A stretch of 7,476 bases of DNA from Cyanobacteria bacterium UBA11370 (GTDB taxonomy: Bacteria > Cyanobacteriota > Cyanobacteriia > Cyanobacteriales > Coleofasciculaceae), in the NCBI GenBank assembly GCA_003486645.1, contig DNGI01000036.1:12100-19575 (forward strand), written 5' to 3'. The first letter of the stretch is position 1. Every line of letters starts with the position of its first letter. Both the position numbers and the translations under genes were made by a program. The notes below the pieces were generated by a model that had not been told where the DNA came from, did no database searches, and saw nothing but the letters and a program-made list of their open reading frames with translations. Shown here piece after piece: positions 6,515 through 7,476 of the stretch.

Positions 6515-6839
6515 TGCTAAGGGTTTCTATCCTGTTTACGTTTTGTAACTGAGTTCCATTTAGTCCTGCTTACTTACTTATTGATCCACTTCAGCCGAAT
6601 GTATTCAATCTGTAGGACAGTTGAATAAGAGGACTACACTTAGTACTCAAAGGCTTTTACTCTGTGAGATGTTTTGACTCGTAATACTTGGAATTTTTTG
6701 TATTACATAATGTGAATATAACTCTGAGTAGTGACTATTATCAATAAAGGCAAGCAAAATTTCATAAAGTCTTCACAGAAAACTTTATCAACCCTTTACA
6801 AATGAGGGATATGAGTTTGTGTAAATTTCTGAAAAACTT

Positions 6840-6859
6840 CTAGTAACCTAAGTTACTAG
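6840..6859. repeat. 8-bp-arm inverted repeat
   Basis: CTAGTAAC (6840-6847) and GTTACTAG (6852-6859) are perfect inverted arms around CTAA. The perfect palindrome CTGATCAG follows at 6864-6871 and the heptamer array begins at 6874. This could be an operator or a hairpin; no regulator can be named. Confidence 0.6.
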
Positions 6860-6873
6860 TTATCTGATCAGGG

Positions 6874-6929
6874 TGGCTAATGGCTAATGGCTAATGGCTA
6901 ATGGCTAATGGCTAATGGCTAATGGCTAA
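6874..6929. repeat. Eight-copy TGGCTAA heptamer array (STRR)
   Basis: TGGCTAA is repeated eight times without a mismatch over 56 bases. Heptameric short tandem repeats (STRR) of this kind are known from filamentous cyanobacteria and commonly vary in copy number between strains. The perfect identity implies recent expansion or slippage. The inverse unit TTAGCCA recurs three times at 7430-7450, and one TGGCTAA lies in the sufB-sufC spacer (2312-2318). Confidence 0.95.
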
Positions 6930-6995
6930 TTGAAGATCCAATCATCCAATAAGTTTTTTGTTCCCTTAATCTAAAATCCTTGCATCCAATCGCCT

Positions 6996-7232
6996 TTACC
7001 GACACAGATGAATTGTGTCTCGGTTGACAAGCGCTGGATTTAACAAGTGAGGGTTGCGATCGCTACTATAATTCAACTCGTTTTTTTGCCAAGCCTCTTT
7101 CGCTTGCTGGCAAGTCAAAGGTTGTCCCAGTCGATAGGCACATCCTAAAACTAAAAGTATCAAAAATAACAATCCTGCTATTAGTTCAGCTTTTGGACTT
7201 ACTTTCTTAGTTCGTTGAGCATCAAGAGTCAT
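6996..7232 (-). CDS. Small hypothetical single-span membrane protein
   Basis: A 78-aa ORF. The N-terminal 16 residues are basic (RTKKVSPK), followed by a strongly hydrophobic segment at about 17-34 (LIAGLLFLILLVLGCAY) and a polar C-terminal part of about 40 residues ending DTIHLCR. This suggests one membrane span, with the N-terminus in the cytoplasm by the positive-inside rule. Three cysteines occur (35th residue region, TCQQ, HLCR). LVLGC is only a poor lipobox because of Leu at -2. No Shine-Dalgarno is visible, and an AT-rich inverted repeat lies 23 nt upstream. HIP1 at 7056-7063 lies in the coding part. It is unrecognised; the hydrophobic profile and clean start make it more likely real than chance. 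Confidence 0.65.
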   Translation of the reverse strand: MTLDAQRTKKVSPKAELIAGLLFLILLVLGCAYRLGQPLTCQQAKEAWQKNELNYSSDRNPHLLNPALVNRDTIHLCR

Positions 7233-7255
7233 CGATTTAGATAGAGTTTAACTCG

Positions 7256-7280
7256 ATAATAAATTGGTATAATTCATTAT
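7256..7280 (-). promoter_or_regulatory. Inverted repeat upstream of the small membrane ORF
   Basis: ATAATAAATT (7256-7265) and AATTCATTAT (7271-7280) pair at nine of ten positions around GGTAT; the odd pair is G-U in the minus-strand transcript. It lies 23 nt before the ATG, where an operator or leader hairpin could act. It is very AT-rich, so chance is a real possibility. Confidence 0.35.
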
Positions 7281-7429
7281 TTCATTTATGAATTCAAATT
7301 GATCTTGACATTTATGAAGAGTTGGCAAAACTTTTATAAATTTATCAGAGTTATTTTCACACAATTTTTCTGAATTCTATTTATTAAAATAAAAACCCAA
7401 AGCCTTAGCATTTAAAGCCTTGAGTCTTT

Positions 7430-7450
7430 TTAGCCATTAGCCATTAGCCA
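7430..7450. repeat. Three-copy TTAGCCA heptamer tract
   Basis: TTAGCCA occurs three times in tandem. It is the reverse complement of the TGGCTAA unit at 6874-6929, so the two arrays face each other across the small membrane ORF. Two short palindromes follow at the window edge: GGGA-GCA-TCCC (7453-7463) and ATTTGCAAAT (7466-7475). Confidence 0.8.
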
Positions 7451-7476
7451 TTGGGAGCATCCCGTATTTGCAAATC

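Larger units (their letters stand above)
6438..6995. other. 558-base gene-free spacer upstream of the transporter gene
   Basis: No convincing coding region is seen on either strand. The stretch holds the transporter Shine-Dalgarno (6452-6447), a degenerate heptamer tract (6480-6514), small perfect inverted repeats with 7-bp arms (6681-6687 with 6700-6706; 6764-6770 with 6782-6788), an 8-bp-arm palindrome (6840-6859), the 8-bp palindrome CTGATCAG (6864-6871) and the eight-copy heptamer array (6874-6929). Both flanking genes are on the minus strand, so it must contain the transporter promoter, but no box pair is good enough to call. Confidence 0.6.

Noticed and set aside
6874..6929. CRISPR array
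   Set aside because: The units are 7 bases with no spacers between them, so this is a simple tandem repeat.
7127..7141. Lipoprotein signal in the 78-aa ORF
   Set aside because: The sequence before the cysteine is LVLGC; Leu at -2 does not fit a lipobox well, so a plain membrane span is preferred.
7268..7273. Plus-strand -10 box TATAAT
   Set aside because: It is a perfect hexamer, but no -35 match lies at suitable spacing and no plus-strand gene follows in the window; it lies inside an AT-rich inverted repeat.
6874..7450. Small mobile element with terminal inverted repeats
   Set aside because: The facing heptamer arrays differ in copy number, no target-site duplication is visible and there is no transposase; heptamers occur throughout the window.

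Overview
The window is cyanobacterial chromosomal DNA centred on the SUF iron-sulphur cluster assembly locus. Three things support this. A SufR-type repressor gene is divergent from sufB-sufC-sufD, which is the standard cyanobacterial arrangement. Four copies of the HIP1 octamer GCGATCGC occur (974-981, 1261-1268, 4328-4335, 7056-7063). Short heptamer repeats of the kind known from filamentous cyanobacteria (STRR) lie in most gene spacers. The genus cannot be fixed from the sequence alone.

Layout. On the minus strand, reading right to left, are sufB (3800-2361), sufC (2285-1494) and sufD (1380-34). sufS would be expected just beyond the left edge but is not in the window. On the plus strand, sufR (4099-4761) is divergent from sufB. 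It is followed by a small conserved-looking gene of unknown function (4872-5129). A CHR-family chromate-type transporter (6437-5241, minus) converges on that small gene, with a probable bidirectional terminator hairpin between them (5170-5211). A 558-base gene-free stretch (6438-6995) carries two heptamer arrays and several inverted repeats. A 78-aa single-span membrane ORF (7232-6996, minus) follows, then AT-rich DNA to the right edge.

How it works together. SufB, SufC and SufD form the scaffold/ATPase complex that builds Fe-S clusters. SufR carries the four cysteines that hold a cluster and represses the operon when clusters are sufficient. The 298-bp sufB-sufR spacer contains two perfect CAAC-N6-GTTG palindromes, 40 bp apart. 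A good sigma70-type promoter for sufB lies so that one palindrome overlaps its -35 box and the other lies just past the predicted start site.

No wholly new multi-gene system is evident. The points worth a second look are small. They are heptamer repeats in most spacers, a strong hairpin between sufB and sufC built from oppositely oriented heptamers, an in-frame (FGNG)3 repeat straight after the sufR stop codon, a possible 49-codon leader ORF whose stop overlaps the sufB start, and two small uncharacterised genes.
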